DNA of 64,000 nt, from the NCBI GenBank assembly GCA_905183005.1, contig CAJJDO010000149.1, positions 1-64,000 on the forward strand, read 5' to 3'. This DNA comes from Paramecium pentaurelia (Eukaryota > Ciliophora > Oligohymenophorea > Peniculida > Parameciidae). The position numbers and the translations under genes are program-made. This document shows, piece by piece, positions 35,094 to 46,944 of the stretch (position 1 is its first letter; every line of letters begins with the position of its first letter). The notes under the pieces are model-generated. The model was given only the letters and a program-made list of their open reading frames with translations, was not told the origin of the DNA and ran no database searches.

Positions 35094-36703
35094 TCAAAAT
35101 TAACTCTCTTAACATTAATCTATAATTTGTTTATTTCTAGAAGGATGCTTATTTGGAATCAAATTCAGTATATTTTAATAATATGGTATTTTATTATTTT
35201 CTTTTGAAATTCTATGTATGTATTCATCATCACAAACCTCAATGTCATCCTCACTTGAACTCGTTACATGTAGATCTTCCTTACCAAGTCTAGATGATAG
35301 GATCTCACAAGAACTTTATTCTCTCAATTCCAATATTGTTCTTAAAGATGGCAAAATCTTAGGTTTCTCATTTTATCCATTTTATTTTTATCTTTAATTT
35401 GTTAACCATTAATGAGCTAAAGCATTATTTAAAGTAATCCTATTCTAAAAATCTGGATCTAATAATCCACATAACAATTCAATTAGAGAAAAAGAATACT
35501 CTTATTATTATTCTTATTTTATTGATTTTAACCATTGATAATCAACTTTGAAATTATCTAAAGATTTTATAAATGACTATTATGATTTATTTACATTTGT
35601 ATGAAAAGTCAAATAATATAATAATACTCCAATTTGATATCCATCAATATTTTAAAATTCAGGTTTAATTTATAAATTGTTAAATTCAGGTGGTATCCAT
35701 TATTTAGGTACTCTCTTATTTAACCAAGTTAAATTATATTGATTTGCATCTCGATAAGCAAAATTAAATAAAGTAATTTTCAATTGTTAACCTTATTATG
35801 GACCTGTAGCTCTATGTAAAACTATATTACTAGGTAATATAGCACCATGATATAGATTATTCTAATGCAAAAAACGAACCACTTTAATAATCTAAAAAAT
35901 AATTTGTGCTATCTATGAAGCTGTCAATTTAAAACCTTGTTATAGTAATTTATATAATGTATCACCTACCCAATAATCATATAATATATAGAGTATATCA
36001 CCATCTTCAAATAAAGCATGAAATTAGTGTAATCCATTTTATTTAAAGCACATTAAGATATTTATTTCATTCATCAAAGCTTCATATAATTATTCACTCA
36101 AACTTGATAATCTTATTAGTTAAACCGTATAAACACGATCTTTAATTCATATAAATAGTTACTGTTTTTGTTCTTCACACAAGCATAATGATTTTATATA
36201 GAAAGTTTTTCTTGAATTGTGTATTTATTGGAAAAATTTTATAGTTTGCAAAATCTCTTCAATTGTTTCTCCCACTAGAAATTAATAATTAAGAATTATA
36301 CATTCAGTTACTAGACATATGACTCATAAAATAAGAATAAATTGCCTTAACTATTTAACAATTATACTCCTTATGCTGTAAATTCCTTATATTAGATTAT
36401 TTTCTTATTCATTATGCAAGATGATAAGACCAAGTATTCCTAATTGTCTCCAATAAGCATATTAGGATATAGTGTAAATTACATTTAAGTAAATTTATTT
36501 ATTTTTGTATCGAATGTGTACAAGCTTGATTTAAGTAATTGATCACAATCTTGAAGTTTGCTTAATTAAGTTGCTTAAATTTTCTTCATATTTGATTGTT
36601 ATAGCTAATATTTGGGTATTTGATCTAAGAGATTGAGGATCCATTCAATGTTAGTAGGTTTTTAATTTTTTATATAGCTAACTCTCTTTTTTGTTTATTT
36701 CAT
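35094..36703 (-). CDS. Catalytically dead protein kinase-like protein (pseudokinase)
   Basis: One sure intron (23 nt, about 36149-36171) gives 529 codons; a further 27-nt in-frame candidate near 36270-36300 would make it 520. Residues 1-160 include a stretch that may be a PH-like region (EYLVLSSCIMNKKIIQYKE; NLFLFYESY). The kinase fold then follows: YTIQEKLSIQNHYACVKN for the glycine loop region, INILMCF...LHQFHALFEDGDILYILYDYW, a C-lobe with GYQIGVLLYYL and LLDPDFQNRITLNNALAHQW. The catalytic loop reads LYHGAILPSNIVLH instead of HRDLKPEN (the RD and catalytic Asp are missing, about 278), the DFG is NFA, and the VAIK-type lysine is absent (VYTVQLI). The gene has no stops or frameshifts, so it is probably a maintained scaffold or regulator. 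An acidic, serine-rich tail ends the protein. Confidence 0.8.
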
Positions 36704-36752
36704 ATTGCATATCCCCCACAATAGATAATCAGTTATATTTTTATTATATCAC

Positions 36753-38762
36753 ATGTCCCTTAATTCACAATTCCCAAAGCAAGTCCCATTCTTACCTGGT
36801 CATGTCTTCTCAGATCCCTTCAAAGAAAATCATCATAAAACTCAGCAATTTTCACACATCAATGGCACTGTACAAGAGAAAACTAACTTCATCCATGAAG
36901 AATTTGATCCAAACCTAATGGATTCAATGAAATTCAATGCTCCTCCAAATCTAACTTATGGAAGTAGACAACCACCAGAAAATGATTACATTCCTCGCAT
37001 CTAACCACCATGGTTGAAATATGATCGAGCTGTTTTACGTTTTTATGGTTACTTCCAAGAATCTGTTGTTGAAAATCCTAACGAGAACTTTAGAATTAGA
37101 AAAGTCATCATTTATTACTATTTATCAGATGGAACAATACATGTGACAGAAGTACATTATATTAATAATTAATTTATAGCCAAGAGTACCTAATGCTGGA
37201 ATCCCTTAAGGTCTATTTATCAAAAGATAGAAGATAACTAAAAAATTGGGTAAACAAGATTTCTACAAATGGGAGGATTTTCAATTATGCTCTAATATAA
37301 ATTTTTATGAAAGAGTATATATTCAAAATTTTATTTATCTAGGTCTTTAGAATTTAAGATTGTGATACATTCACTAGAGAATTTTATGAATATATGGGTA
37401 AACCATTGAATTTACCAGAACAAATGCCAAGAGATAATTTTGAAAACATACGAGAAACTAAAGAGCTTAAAATCAATCCACCTGATACCAAAGAATATAA
37501 AGAATATTTTGAAGTTAAATTAGGAGGAGGACATCCTAATGGAGGACTTAATAAATATTTATAAAATGATAGAAAAGTCTTATCTTTTGATATTATATGG
37601 GATGATGCATCCATTGAAGGCTAATTAAATTATTACACATTAAACTTTTACTTGGCTGATGATACATGTGAAGTCAAAGAAGTTAGAAAATAGAATTCAG
37701 GAAAAGATCCTTATCCATTGATGTTGAGAAGACAAAAGATTCCTAAGGCTCCCATTCTTACTCATTATCCAGGAATGACTCTTAAAAAAGAAGAATTTTA
37801 CAGTCCTCCTGATCTTATTTGTGGGAACACAGTTAAGATTTATGGTAGAGAATGCTTTATTTATGGATGTGATGATTTCACTAAAGAATATTACTTAAAT
37901 GTATTAGGAATCCAATAAAAGTAAAATATATAAAATTTATATAAGACCTGCCACATTAAAATAAGAGAGAGGCAAAAAGTTTTATCAACCTGTTCCTCCT
38001 TATAATGGTTATGGATATGAAGAGGATTCTTTAGGATCTGTCTATTCTTTATAGCCTAAACCACCTAAGAAGGATGTCAGAAAGAATTTCACTTAAGATC
38101 AATTCATCCTCAGATTTGAAGCTAGATAAATCAGTGAGGTTAGAGAGGAGAATTCAAGAAGATTTATAATATCATTTTATTGTGGTGATGATACTGTCTA
38201 AGTATATCAAACATCTGAAAGGAATAGTGGAATTTGGGTATATTTATATGATTATTTTAATAGGGTGGCAAATTTTAAGAGAGATCCAGATAAAAGAATC
38301 CATTAACTAATGATTATTATACTGAAAAGGTATTTACTTTAAGCTTTAATTTAAGGATTTCTAATTGGGTGGTATTGTTTAATTTAATGTTTACAAATTC
38401 TAATTGATGAGAGCAGATGAATTCACAATTAATTACATGAAACAAAAATCAGACGTTTTCAAAGAGGCTGACATTTCTTAAATCATAGCTAAATTAAGAT
38501 TATTTGCAGATGGATATCCAAATTTTGATAGTTTCTTGTTGGATTTGATGAAGTATTATATGTTATTAACATAAATAGGAAATTGGATAAATAACTTAAA
38601 GGATACATTGATTTTGAAGAATTATCATAAGGATTATAAGAATTAGGATTTAATTTAACTTTGTAAGAGCAATATTTCTTGATGAGAGAATTTGATAGAA
38701 ATGGAGAATGGAAATTATGTATGCAATCATTATGGGAAGCATTGGGAGGCAAAAGAGCTTGA
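36753..38762 (+). CDS. EFHC1: EFHC1/Rib72-type DM10 and EF-hand axonemal protein
   Basis: Seven exons (introns 37152-37179, 37315-37342, 37921-37945, 38238-38263, 38330-38355, 38553-38578) give 617 codons. It begins MSLNSQFPKQVPFLPG and has three DM10 domains: the first with WLKYDRAVLRFYGYFQES and DGTIHVTEPRVPNAGIPQG, the second around VLSFDIIWDD and YYTLNFYLADDT ending GRECFIYGCDDFTKEYY, the third around LRFEARQISEV, CGDDTVQVYQ and RNSGIWGGKF. A C-terminal EF-hand-like region (KLDKQLKGYIDFEELSQGL; REFDRNGEWKL) closes it. This order matches Rib72/EFHC proteins that sit inside ciliary doublet microtubules. Every intron restores a conserved block. No sign of decay. Confidence 0.95.
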
Positions 38763-38811
38763 TTGATTTATTATATAAACAGATACATTTATTACATAAA
38801 ACAAAAAAATA

Positions 38812-39425
38812 ATGATCAAAAAGAGAAGTTCATTGAATATAATGGAGTTTGCAACAAGACCACCTTCTGGTTGTACTAACCCTGTAAATAACATTATTAT
38901 TTAAAAGGATTCATAATCTCCAATAAAATTCATAAGGAAACTAACAAGGTAAGCTTCTACAGTGAATGGATCATCATTTAAAATTTAGACTTGCATATAA
39001 TCTGTTCCAAATAAAACTTAAGATGTGATCCAATAATGCATAGCAATTGTTGATTAAATCAGATAATAACATCAGGAAAGGTAGGGTAGTAGATTTTTTC
39101 ATGTCCGTTCATGTTCTATGCCTTGTGACAAAGTTTCGATAATCAACTAGTTGATTGATACAATTTTGCCTTAATCTCCTAGAAAACCACAAAGATCATT
39201 AGAGTAGGATTATATATATTTAATATTAGAGGAGAGATTCAATCTGTGATGAATCAGTTGATAGAGGAGAAGTAATATAAATAAAGGGCAATTGATTAGA
39301 GGGATAGTTTAGCCAAAAGATAAGATTATTCTATATAATAATTAGTAAGATTTTATAGATATACTTTAAGAAATCTCGAATTGAGCAATATTAAAAGATA
39401 AATTGAGTATATTAAAATATCATGA
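38812..39425 (+). CDS. Small coiled-coil protein of unknown function
   Basis: Two exons (intron 39204-39229, 26 nt) give 196 codons. The N-terminal half is basic and Ser/Gln-rich (MIKKRSSLNIMEFATRPPSG), followed by a helical region QDVIQQCIAIVDQIRQQHQ and, after the intron, a coiled coil GEIQSVMNQLIEEKQYKQR to the end. Without the intron the frame closes at a TGA just after it. It starts 49 bases after the EFHC stop on the same strand. No family recognised; a cytoskeletal role is only a guess from the coiled coil. Confidence 0.65.
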
Positions 39426-39632
39426 ATCTCAAAAATGGTTTATTATTATTTATGTCTTATAATTAAAAATATGATGTCAAAATATAATTGCAATATAATA
39501 TTCCATATATTTAATTATTTAAATGACGACTTGATTATATCTAAAAATAACAAAAGTGAAACACTATTCACTTAGTAGTATTTTTAGTTTGGAATATGAT
39601 TCATAATATTAATATAAATTATATTTATTAAC

Positions 39633-41060
39633 ATGGGGAATATGTGTTATAGAGATTATGATGAAGAGAAATTATTAGGAGGATAGGAAATAAAGAAACC
39701 AGAATCTGTTTAAGGATCAATAATGAAACCAAAACGTAAATTAATTTTATGATTATGGAGCTAGTGGAGATGGTTAGACAAGCGAAGTAGTAAATTAGAA
39801 TTAAACTGAAATGACAGATGATCCTGAATTGTAAGTGGAAAAGGATGAATTTTATAAATTATCTAATGTATTAAATTGCTTTAAGAATTTAAGGAAAATA
39901 CAAGATAATTAGATATAGCATCTAAAGCATAGGAGAGTGAAGGGTAGGGTTAATAAACTTAAAAAGTTAACATTGATAGTTTTAGATTATTGAAAGTCTT
40001 GGGTAAGGGATCATTTGGAAAAGTTATGTTAGTGCAATATAAATCTAATTGTATTAAATATATTAAGGATAGCAAAATATTATGCAATGAAAGTTTTATA
40101 AAAAAAGAATATCAAGAATGAAAGATAAAAACGACATACTGAGACAGAGAGAATCATATTAGCTACATGTTCTAGTATCTTTTTAGTAAGATTGAGATAT
40201 GCATTTTAATCATAATATAAATTGTATCTTGTTGTAGATTATATGCCAGGTGGAGAACTATTTTATCATTTAAGAAAAGTAGGAAGATTCAAAGAAGATG
40301 TAGCTAAGTTTTATGCAGCCGAAATATTATTGGGATTATAATATTTACATGAAAATCATATAATATATAGAGATCTTAAACCTGAAAACATTTTACTTGA
40401 TGAAAATGGTCATATAAAATTGACTGATTTTGGTCTTTCTAAAATTATGATGGAAGAAGATGAAACTGCTTTTAGTTTATGTGGAACTCCTGAATATTTA
40501 GCACCTGAGATTTTAACAACAAGTATTAATTATTCTTATTTAAAGAAACTGGTTATGATAAAACATGTGATTGGTGGAGTTTTGGAGCTTTATTATATGA
40601 GATGTTAGTAGGAGCACCACCTCATTACAAAGAAAATAAAAAGGAAATGATTCGGAGAATATTGACATAACCAATACCATATCCATCATATTTATCCGAA
40701 AATGCTCGATCTTTATTGGAGTAATTATTGGTTGTAGATGTAAATTATATATTATTATATTTATTTAGCCAAAAAAACGTTTGGGATATGAAAATGATGG
40801 ATATGATATAATGAAACATGATTTCTTTATTGGTATTGATATGGCTGAAATCATATAGCATAGAGTATTCATTTCTCATTTATATTTAGATCCAACCACC
40901 TTATAAATTCGATAAAAAAGAGTTAAAGTATTTTGATGAAGGAATGACTAAATAAATTGCAAAAGACACTCCTGTCAATGGTACCTTGTTACCAAATTAA
41001 AATTTTTCTAATTTTACATATCAACCTAGTATGCAATAAGGTGCTAATATGAAAAAGTGA
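39633..41060 (+). CDS. AGC-family protein kinase with acylation-type N-terminus
   Basis: Seven exons (introns 39736-39760, 39868-39893, 40051-40072, 40523-40545, 40740-40768, 40865-40889) give 426 codons. The N-terminus MGNMCYRDYDEE has Gly2 and a nearby Cys, the layout for myristoylation plus palmitoylation. The kinase domain is complete: LGKGSFGKVMLV, YYAMKVLQ (Lys about 126), IIYRDLKPENILLDENG (about 220), LTDFGLSK, CGTPEYLAPE and DWWSFGALLYEML. The AGC tail is typical: a turn-motif-like KDTPVNG and the hydrophobic motif NFSNFTYQP. Relatives are the S6K/PKB/PKA group; no PH domain is visible, so membrane targeting probably comes from acylation. Activation by phosphorylation of the T-loop and hydrophobic motif is expected from the family. 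Confidence 0.93.
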
Positions 41061-41126
41061 AACAACGAAGGAATATAATATTTTTTATCAAACCCATTAA
41101 ATAAATTAATCAATTTTAGTTTATCA

Positions 41127-41495
41127 ATGATAGCACGCTTGTCTACAACATTCTTAAAAAACATGAGACAAGCAATTTGCATTGTCCCAGATACCGAAAT
41201 CACCTTAAATGATAAAGTATTCTATTTTGAATAAGTAATACTAAACTTAATTATTTAGAATAAAGTTTAATCAATACCTATTAAGTAGCTTCTTAAAGAA
41301 TATTTATTATTGGAAAGTGAATAGGTTGAGGATGCTAGTAAAGTGGAATAGGACTCTAAAGAAAACTTAGAATAATAGGAAGAATATTCTGATGATGAAA
41401 ATAATGGAGATGATTAGGGACCATCTGGTGGAAGAATGATGCCTGTAATTGAACTAATTAAAGGATTTATTCCTAGATATGTTGGTGCAATTTGA
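41127..41495 (+). CDS. Small protein with basic N-terminus and acidic middle, unknown
   Basis: Two exons (intron 41235-41258, 24 nt) give 115 codons. The first 20 residues (MIARLSTTFLKNMRQAI) are basic, hydroxylated and free of acidic residues, like a mitochondrial presequence. The middle is very acidic (EEYSDDENNGDDQ) and the end is GRMMPVIELIKGFIPRYVG. No family recognised. It begins 66 bases after the AGC kinase stop on the same strand. Confidence 0.6.
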
Positions 41496-41833
41496 GCATT
41501 TTAAATTCAAAAATTACACGCAATTATATAATTAAAATTCAATTATATATATATATATATTAGAATAAATTATTATTAATCCATCATATGACTTAATTAT
41601 TTAGATAATTTTAATTGGTAGAATAGTTGAAGACTTTTGAAATTTGAATCATCTATATTTTTTAGATTTATTTATGTTATATAAACCTATATAAATGTAT
41701 TATTATTATGTTATGTTTAAGTCATAAGTTGTTTGATTACAATAATATTTAAATTAAGATATTTTCTATATTTAGATTAATAGATTGTATATTATTTTGA
41801 ATAGAACAATTAAATATAAAAATATTAATTGAT
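41496..41833. other. Intergenic, nothing recognised
   Basis: About 340 very AT-rich bases including an (AT)n run near 41547-41561. No ORF of note. Confidence 0.6.
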
Positions 41834-42241
41834 ATGATTAGTGAAGATAAAATAATTTAATAAAGAAGAAGATCTCATTAAAAATATGAATTAGGGAGAC
41901 TTCAAAAAAGTGAATTGATATAGGTTGATCATTATACATCTGATGAATTATATGAAAAATAAAAAACTTAAGGTATTAGCCCAGTCAACTATAAAATTAA
42001 TAATCGATAATAATTTGCATTACCAAAAATTTAACATTCTCCAAATATTAAAACAAATAAATATATAGGAGAATATAATAATATGTTAGGGATTATAACT
42101 AGTAAACATTAGATTCCACATCGAAATAATAGCTCAAATAGAAATGCCTGTTACAATCATAATCATGATAAATTTATAGAGAGATAAAACTTTGTAATCA
42201 ATTAATTTTTTAGGCCAAGGAAACTGGGATCTTGTAGATGA
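41834..42241 (+). CDS. Hypothetical basic protein
   Basis: A single-exon frame of 136 codons from ATG 41834 to TGA 42239-42241. The product is polar and basic (IIQQRRRSHQKYELGRLQ; KYIGEYNNMLGI; NSSNRNACYNHNHDKF) with no domain I know. A 20-nt GT...AG stretch near 42192-42211 could be an intron that changes the last few residues. It meets the next gene tail to tail with about 60 bases between. Confidence 0.5.
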
Positions 42242-42304
42242 CAATATATTAAATCCTTTTTTTTTTTTCTTACAAGTTGAATTTAATAATTAATGTAGTA
42301 AATA

Positions 42305-43012
42305 TCATTTTTTTTTAATCAACAATTCTGATCTTTTAACTGCTCTTAAATATGTATATTAAAGAGCAACTTCTTACTTTTTAGAGAGTTTATCATTCTA
42401 TTTTTAATAATAATTTTTTTATGGAACATTTTTATTATTTTAATCTAATACACTTCTCTAATCTTTCTATGAAGAACGACAAGGATTTGGTTATTCAATT
42501 TTATAATCATGTCTATGTTTAATTGTATCAACATAAAACCAATTAACATCAGATGGAAGTGTTTTTTCTTTATTATAATTGAGATTCACTTCATAAATAT
42601 CATTCTAATCAACATGTGAACTTTTATTATCCATTATTCTTCTTTTTTAAGGAGATACTGTCTCAGATTATTATTATTATTATTATTTTATAGGTGATCT
42701 AGTAATTTTTATTTCCTATCCATAAATATCTGATATCTTTCTACTAAGAGGATCCCTTATATTTTCCTTAGGTTAAAATGTACTTAAACTCTTTCTTAAA
42801 TCTCTCTTCTAATATGAATTATCTTATGGATAGAAATGCTCATTTGAATGATCTGGGATTTTGTGTCTGTTAGGAGTTTTATTCAAAGGAGTACTCTTAA
42901 CAATACATGAACTTTGAATATGATCATGTGCTGTGAATGTTCTTTTCCCTCTATTTTAAATTTTACTAACAGCATTTCCTGTAATGGGATTGTTTTTTAT
43001 GAACGATTACAT
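42305..43012 (-). CDS. Hypothetical disordered basic protein
   Basis: A single exon of 236 codons, ATG at 43012, TGA at 42305-42307. Sequence starts MQSFIKNNPITGNAVSK and is Ser/Lys/Gln/Asn-rich with a six-glutamine run in the middle; SDVNWFYVDTIKHRHDY near residue 155 is the most structured-looking piece. No family recognised. The start lies only 38 bases from the divergent PP1-inhibitor gene. Confidence 0.6.
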
Positions 43013-43050
43013 AATATTAATTCTAATATTCTTATTATTTATACTAATTT

Positions 43051-43405
43051 ATGATATCACTAACTTAAACAGAAGATTAGGTAACTAAATCAATGATATT
43101 TATAAGATTCAATAAGAATAAACATAATTATAGTAAAAGAACAAAATAACTAAATAAATTAACAAATCTGTAAAATGGTAAGAGGATATTATTGATAATG
43201 AAAATACAGGTAAATTAAAATTTAATGGTATAAATTACTTTAACAAATAGTTTGTAGAGCAAAATTTATTCACTAATTAGAAATAGATGATAAATCTGAT
43301 ACATGTACAAGTGATGATGAATCAAATGCTATAGAAAGAGATAAAAAGTCAAAGTAGAAACATAAATTAAAATGCTCTAAACTTAACTTAAAGGATAAAT
43401 CATGA
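43051..43405 (+). CDS. PPP1R11: Protein phosphatase 1 inhibitor-3 homologue (PPP1R11/Ypi1)
   Basis: Three exons (introns 43081-43106, 26 nt; 43228-43250, 23 nt) give 102 codons, typical size for the family. The signature is KSVKWQEDIIDNENTGKLK (about residue 27), matching the inhibitor-3 core V.W..D..DNE..GK, followed by a Cys-containing segment, an acidic-serine stretch (CTSDDESNAIE) and a basic Cys/His/Lys tail (KSKQKHKLKCSKL). The SVKW element is the PP1-docking RVxF-type motif (V-x-[FW]). The protein should bind and regulate PP1 in nucleus or cytoplasm. Both introns are needed to join the motif to the acidic region. Confidence 0.82.
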
Positions 43406-44241
43406 GAAATTATAAAAAATTAAACATACTTTATATTATTTGTAATGATGTTCATCATAATTATCAAACAATAATTAAAATCAATATGAAATTAATAATT
43501 GAATCAACAAAATTGAAAGCATTGAAATAAATTATGAATTATCATTATATTATAGTTACACCCTCTTATGAACTATTAGAAATTGCTTAAGAAAATATTA
43601 TTATATATCCTCCTGATGATATAATTATAAACTAGAATTTCATTATTTTTTTGTATATTAAATAATTAATATAAATAACTTTCCTGAATTAACCTAAAAA
43701 AGAGTGAATTAAACATCAAGAAAAATAAGACTATTGTTGAATATCAATATTAGTTTGAAGACTAATATATTTTGATTTAATATCATTATAAATTAAAATC
43801 AGAAGATATTCTAAAAATTAAAAAAATAACTATTTGATAAAGTAGGGGGTGGTTAATTAAATTAAGAATATTAATGTGTTTAAAGATATCAATTATATTA
43901 ATCAATCAAAATATAATAAATATTGTACAGTTTATTTAAATCAAAATTTATCCAAAAAAAAATATCTGCTTGTGATGGTTATTTTGAATAACTCTTAAAA
44001 TAGCAATAGATTAGCCCTCTAAACATATATTTTTATTTTGATATTTCAATATAGAATACAATAAATATATAATTTATTTGATTTTTATTATATTATGTAT
44101 AATTATATTGTTATAAGTATTTATTAGAGGGTTTCTTGTGTGTTTAATCTATTTTTGAAAAAGTTTTACCATTTATTAAATAGATTTTTATTTTATTTAT
44201 ATTCTATAAGAAAATCATTATATTTTGTAATATTAATTAAA
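43406..44241. other. Long AT-rich gap with one weak ORF
   Basis: About 840 bases between the PP1 inhibitor and the RING gene. Apart from the 74-codon frame at 43486 I see only short frames; homopolymer A/T runs are frequent. Could hold an unrecognised small multi-exon gene. Confidence 0.45.
43486..43707 (+). CDS. Possible small ORF
   Basis: ATG 43486 opens 74 codons to TGA 43705-43707. The start MKLIIESTKLKALKQIMN and a piece ELLEIAQENIIIYPPDD look protein-like, but the rest is Ile/Leu/Asn-rich as expected by chance in such DNA. A downstream frame continues plausibly (NFPELTQKRVNQTSRK), so this may be the first exon of a longer gene or a relic. No family recognised. Confidence 0.25.
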
Positions 44242-45073
44242 ATGGATGCTTAATTTTAGGTTTCATCTGATAACTTGGAAGTAAATTCAGCTTAAAGAAA
44301 TACCTCTTCGTCCGAAGAATCCGAGAGTATGTTTTAAACAATTAAAAGAGTGAAAAGTATTTAAGTTATTAATAAAAAGTTTATCAAGGCAAAGTCAAAT
44401 AAAAATAATAAAAACCAATCACTAAGAAGGTAATAAAAAAAAGAGATGTAAAGAAGAGTAATCAATAAATATCAGACAAAAATATAACATCCAATAATTA
44501 GGAGATGATTTAAAAATAATAACATAATTCAACCAATAATTTCTATTAGTGTTTTAATGAGTTATTTGGGAATGATGATGAAAATTCATTAACTAATAAC
44601 AAAGAGAAAAATCAATTAAATTAAAAAATTATATAAGAAAATTTTGAACACAAAATTTAAGTTCAAAATTAGTTTATTCAAATGTAAGTTGAAGAGGATA
44701 AGGATAAGGATAAGGATAATATTATTTAAGAACAAAAAGAAGAAAAAATATAAGCTAATGAGATTTAATAAAACAAGCTTCCAAATTATCTTAATAATGC
44801 AGGATAATTTTAATATCTAAGGAGGGCTTTGTCTAAAGTCAACTAACATTAACCTATATTCTTCTAAAGATTTTTAAATTACCTTTAGATGACATAAGAG
44901 GAATATGATAATATAAAATAATCATTTCCAGATATACCTCCTGAATACTTACCATAAGTTATTTTGGAATAGAGACAAATAACTAAAGTATTTTAAAAAA
45001 AACAACCTTAAAAATAAATGCTTTAATATTAATAATAATAATAGAATAATTAATTCTTATGGAATTAATAACA

Positions 45074-45151
<78 letters not shown>

Positions 45152-45392
45152 TAATTATATAAATCAAAATGAAATCTAATAATAAGAACAATAATAATTA
45201 AATTATATTGAGACTGAATTTAAGTTTAATCCTAATTTATCAGAGTGTAATTTAGAATGTGCTATTTGTGCTTAAACATACTTGAATGGAGATAAATTGG
45301 CAATATTACTTTGTATCCATAGATTCCATTTAACTTGCTTTACTAGTTGGTTGAAAAAGTCTACATAATGTCCTATTTGCTATCATGGTTGA
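44242..45392 (+). CDS. RING-H2 finger protein with long polyglutamine
   Basis: Two exons (intron 44357-44379, 23 nt) give 376 codons. After a basic N-terminus and an acidic KDKDKDN repeat, a 25-codon TAA run (45075-45149) codes polyglutamine. The C-terminal 45 residues are a RING-H2 finger: CAICAQTYLNGDKLA, CIHRFHLTCF and CPIC, with spacing C-x2-C, C-x-H-x2-H-x2-C, C-x2-C. It is likely an E3 ubiquitin ligase; no membrane segment is seen. The RING lies at the very end, six residues after its last cysteine region, so the protein is complete. Confidence 0.88.
45075..45149 (+). repeat. (TAA)25 microsatellite coding polyglutamine
   Basis: Twenty-five uninterrupted TAA units in the frame of the RING-H2 gene. 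A pure run this long should be length-variable between strains. Confidence 0.9.
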
Positions 45393-45885
45393 TTTGCTTT
45401 ATTAAATACATAATAAAATGCATTTTTCTCAAATATTTTCTATTAATTTATTTATTTATATCAATTTAACATAATTTGAAATCGAGTAAAAGGATTTATT
45501 TAATTATTCATATGAGTTATGAAAATATTAAATAAGTCTTATTAATAGTGAAAGTGTAATAATGTATTTTTAATACAAATTAAAAATTTATGAAGATTTT
45601 AATAAACATAGCTAAATTTCGATTTAACATTAACGTTTTTATTGATATTTTAGTTATCAATTTAAAAAGAGAATGTATAGTTTACTTTAATAAAAAACGA
45701 ATAGTTTATAATCATAATATAAAATTTTATTCTAATTTTTAAGTAAAATCATTTAATGTGTAAAATTGATAATAATAATAAATTTTTCCTAATAATATTG
45801 TAAGTAAGAAATAATTAGTAATTTTGAAGAAGCATTTTCAAAATTTTGATTAAAATAAGATGATTATTTTTTTATTTATTTATAA
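45393..45885. other. Intergenic, nothing recognised
   Basis: About 490 AT-rich bases between the RING gene and the MEKK-like kinase gene, both plus strand. No ORF or RNA gene recognised; it should hold the kinase promoter. Confidence 0.6.
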
Positions 45886-46944
45886 ATGAAATAGAGCATC
45901 GATCCTAGTGATAGTGCTAATTAAATTACTTAACTTTGTCTAGTTTACTCTCCGGAACCATAAACTAAGACATTACTTAGTCCTAAGGATTTTCGAATTA
46001 GGAAACCAGCTCCTTTAGTTCTAAAACCTATGTTATGTGATTAATAGGAAGACTCTTAAAAGGCAGTTGGATGTGAATACAATTTCAAAGATTTGAGATT
46101 AGGTAAGAAAATAGGTAGTGGGGCATTTGGAGATGTTTTTGTAGGATTCATTTAAGGTAAATTTATTGCTGTAAAATAAATGGATGGAAAGTAATTAATA
46201 GAATCAGTGGATAATGAAATTATAATTCTGTCAAAATTGACTCATAAAAACATAGTGTAATATTATGGTTATATGAGAGAAGCAGGAATATTAAATGTTT
46301 ATTTAGAATATATGGATGGTAATAAGAATATAGAATAAAATAGGGGGCAGTTTGTCTGATAGATTAAAATAGTTTGGAAAGTTTAATGAAACTTTGATAA
46401 GAAAATTTACAATTCAAATTTTGGATGGATTAATATATTTGCATCGTCAGGCAGTTGTACATAGAGATTTAAAATGTGGAAATATTCTTTCAAATTAAAG
46501 AGGATAAATAAAGATAGCTGATTTTGGATCATCATCATGGAAAGAAGCAATTAATTTATCTGATACTGAATTTTGTTAATCAATGAAAGGGTATTATATT
46601 TTATTTAGATAAAAGGTCTTTCAAATGGATGGCTCCAGAACTATTATTGAAAGAAAAGAAATATGGTAGAAGAGTTGATGTATGGAGTTTGGGATGTGTA
46701 ATAATAGAGATGGCAACAGCAGAACATCCATGGTAAATAGAAATTTTGTAATGAGATTAGGCCAAATATAAAATCATTAGCTTAATTGTTAGAGGCTATA
46801 TAAAATTTGAAATGTCCACCAATACCCACTCATGTCTCGAAAGAATGTTAAAACTTTATCAAAAGATGTTGTACTTATAATAAAGATTAAAGACCACATG
46901 CTGAAATATTAAAAGAAGATCCTTGGATAAAAAAAGAAATTTGA
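45886..46944 (+). CDS. MEKK-like (STE11 family) protein kinase
   Basis: Four exons (introns 46319-46343, 46591-46615, 46733-46760; 25, 25 and 28 nt) give 327 codons. A short N-terminus (MKQSIDPSDSANQ) leads directly to a complete kinase domain: IGSGAFGDVFVGFI, GKFIAVKQM (Lys), HKNIVQYYGY, LEYMDGGSLSDRL, AVVHRDLKCGNIL (about 184), IADFGSSSW, GSFKWMAPELLL, DVWSLGCVIIEMATAEHPW and CCTYNKDQRPHAEIL. The activation segment and HRDLK..N resemble MAP3K (MEKK/NPK1) kinases. It ends right after the kinase domain, so it lacks the regulatory regions common in MAP3Ks. Introns restore the conserved GGSL, GSF and HPW junctions. Confidence 0.92.

Noticed and set aside
36691..38752. Overlapping standard-code ORFs on both strands of the EFHC gene (36691-36918 plus, 37384-37614 minus, 38489-38752 minus)
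   Set aside because: They are shadows of the seven-exon EFHC gene in other frames.
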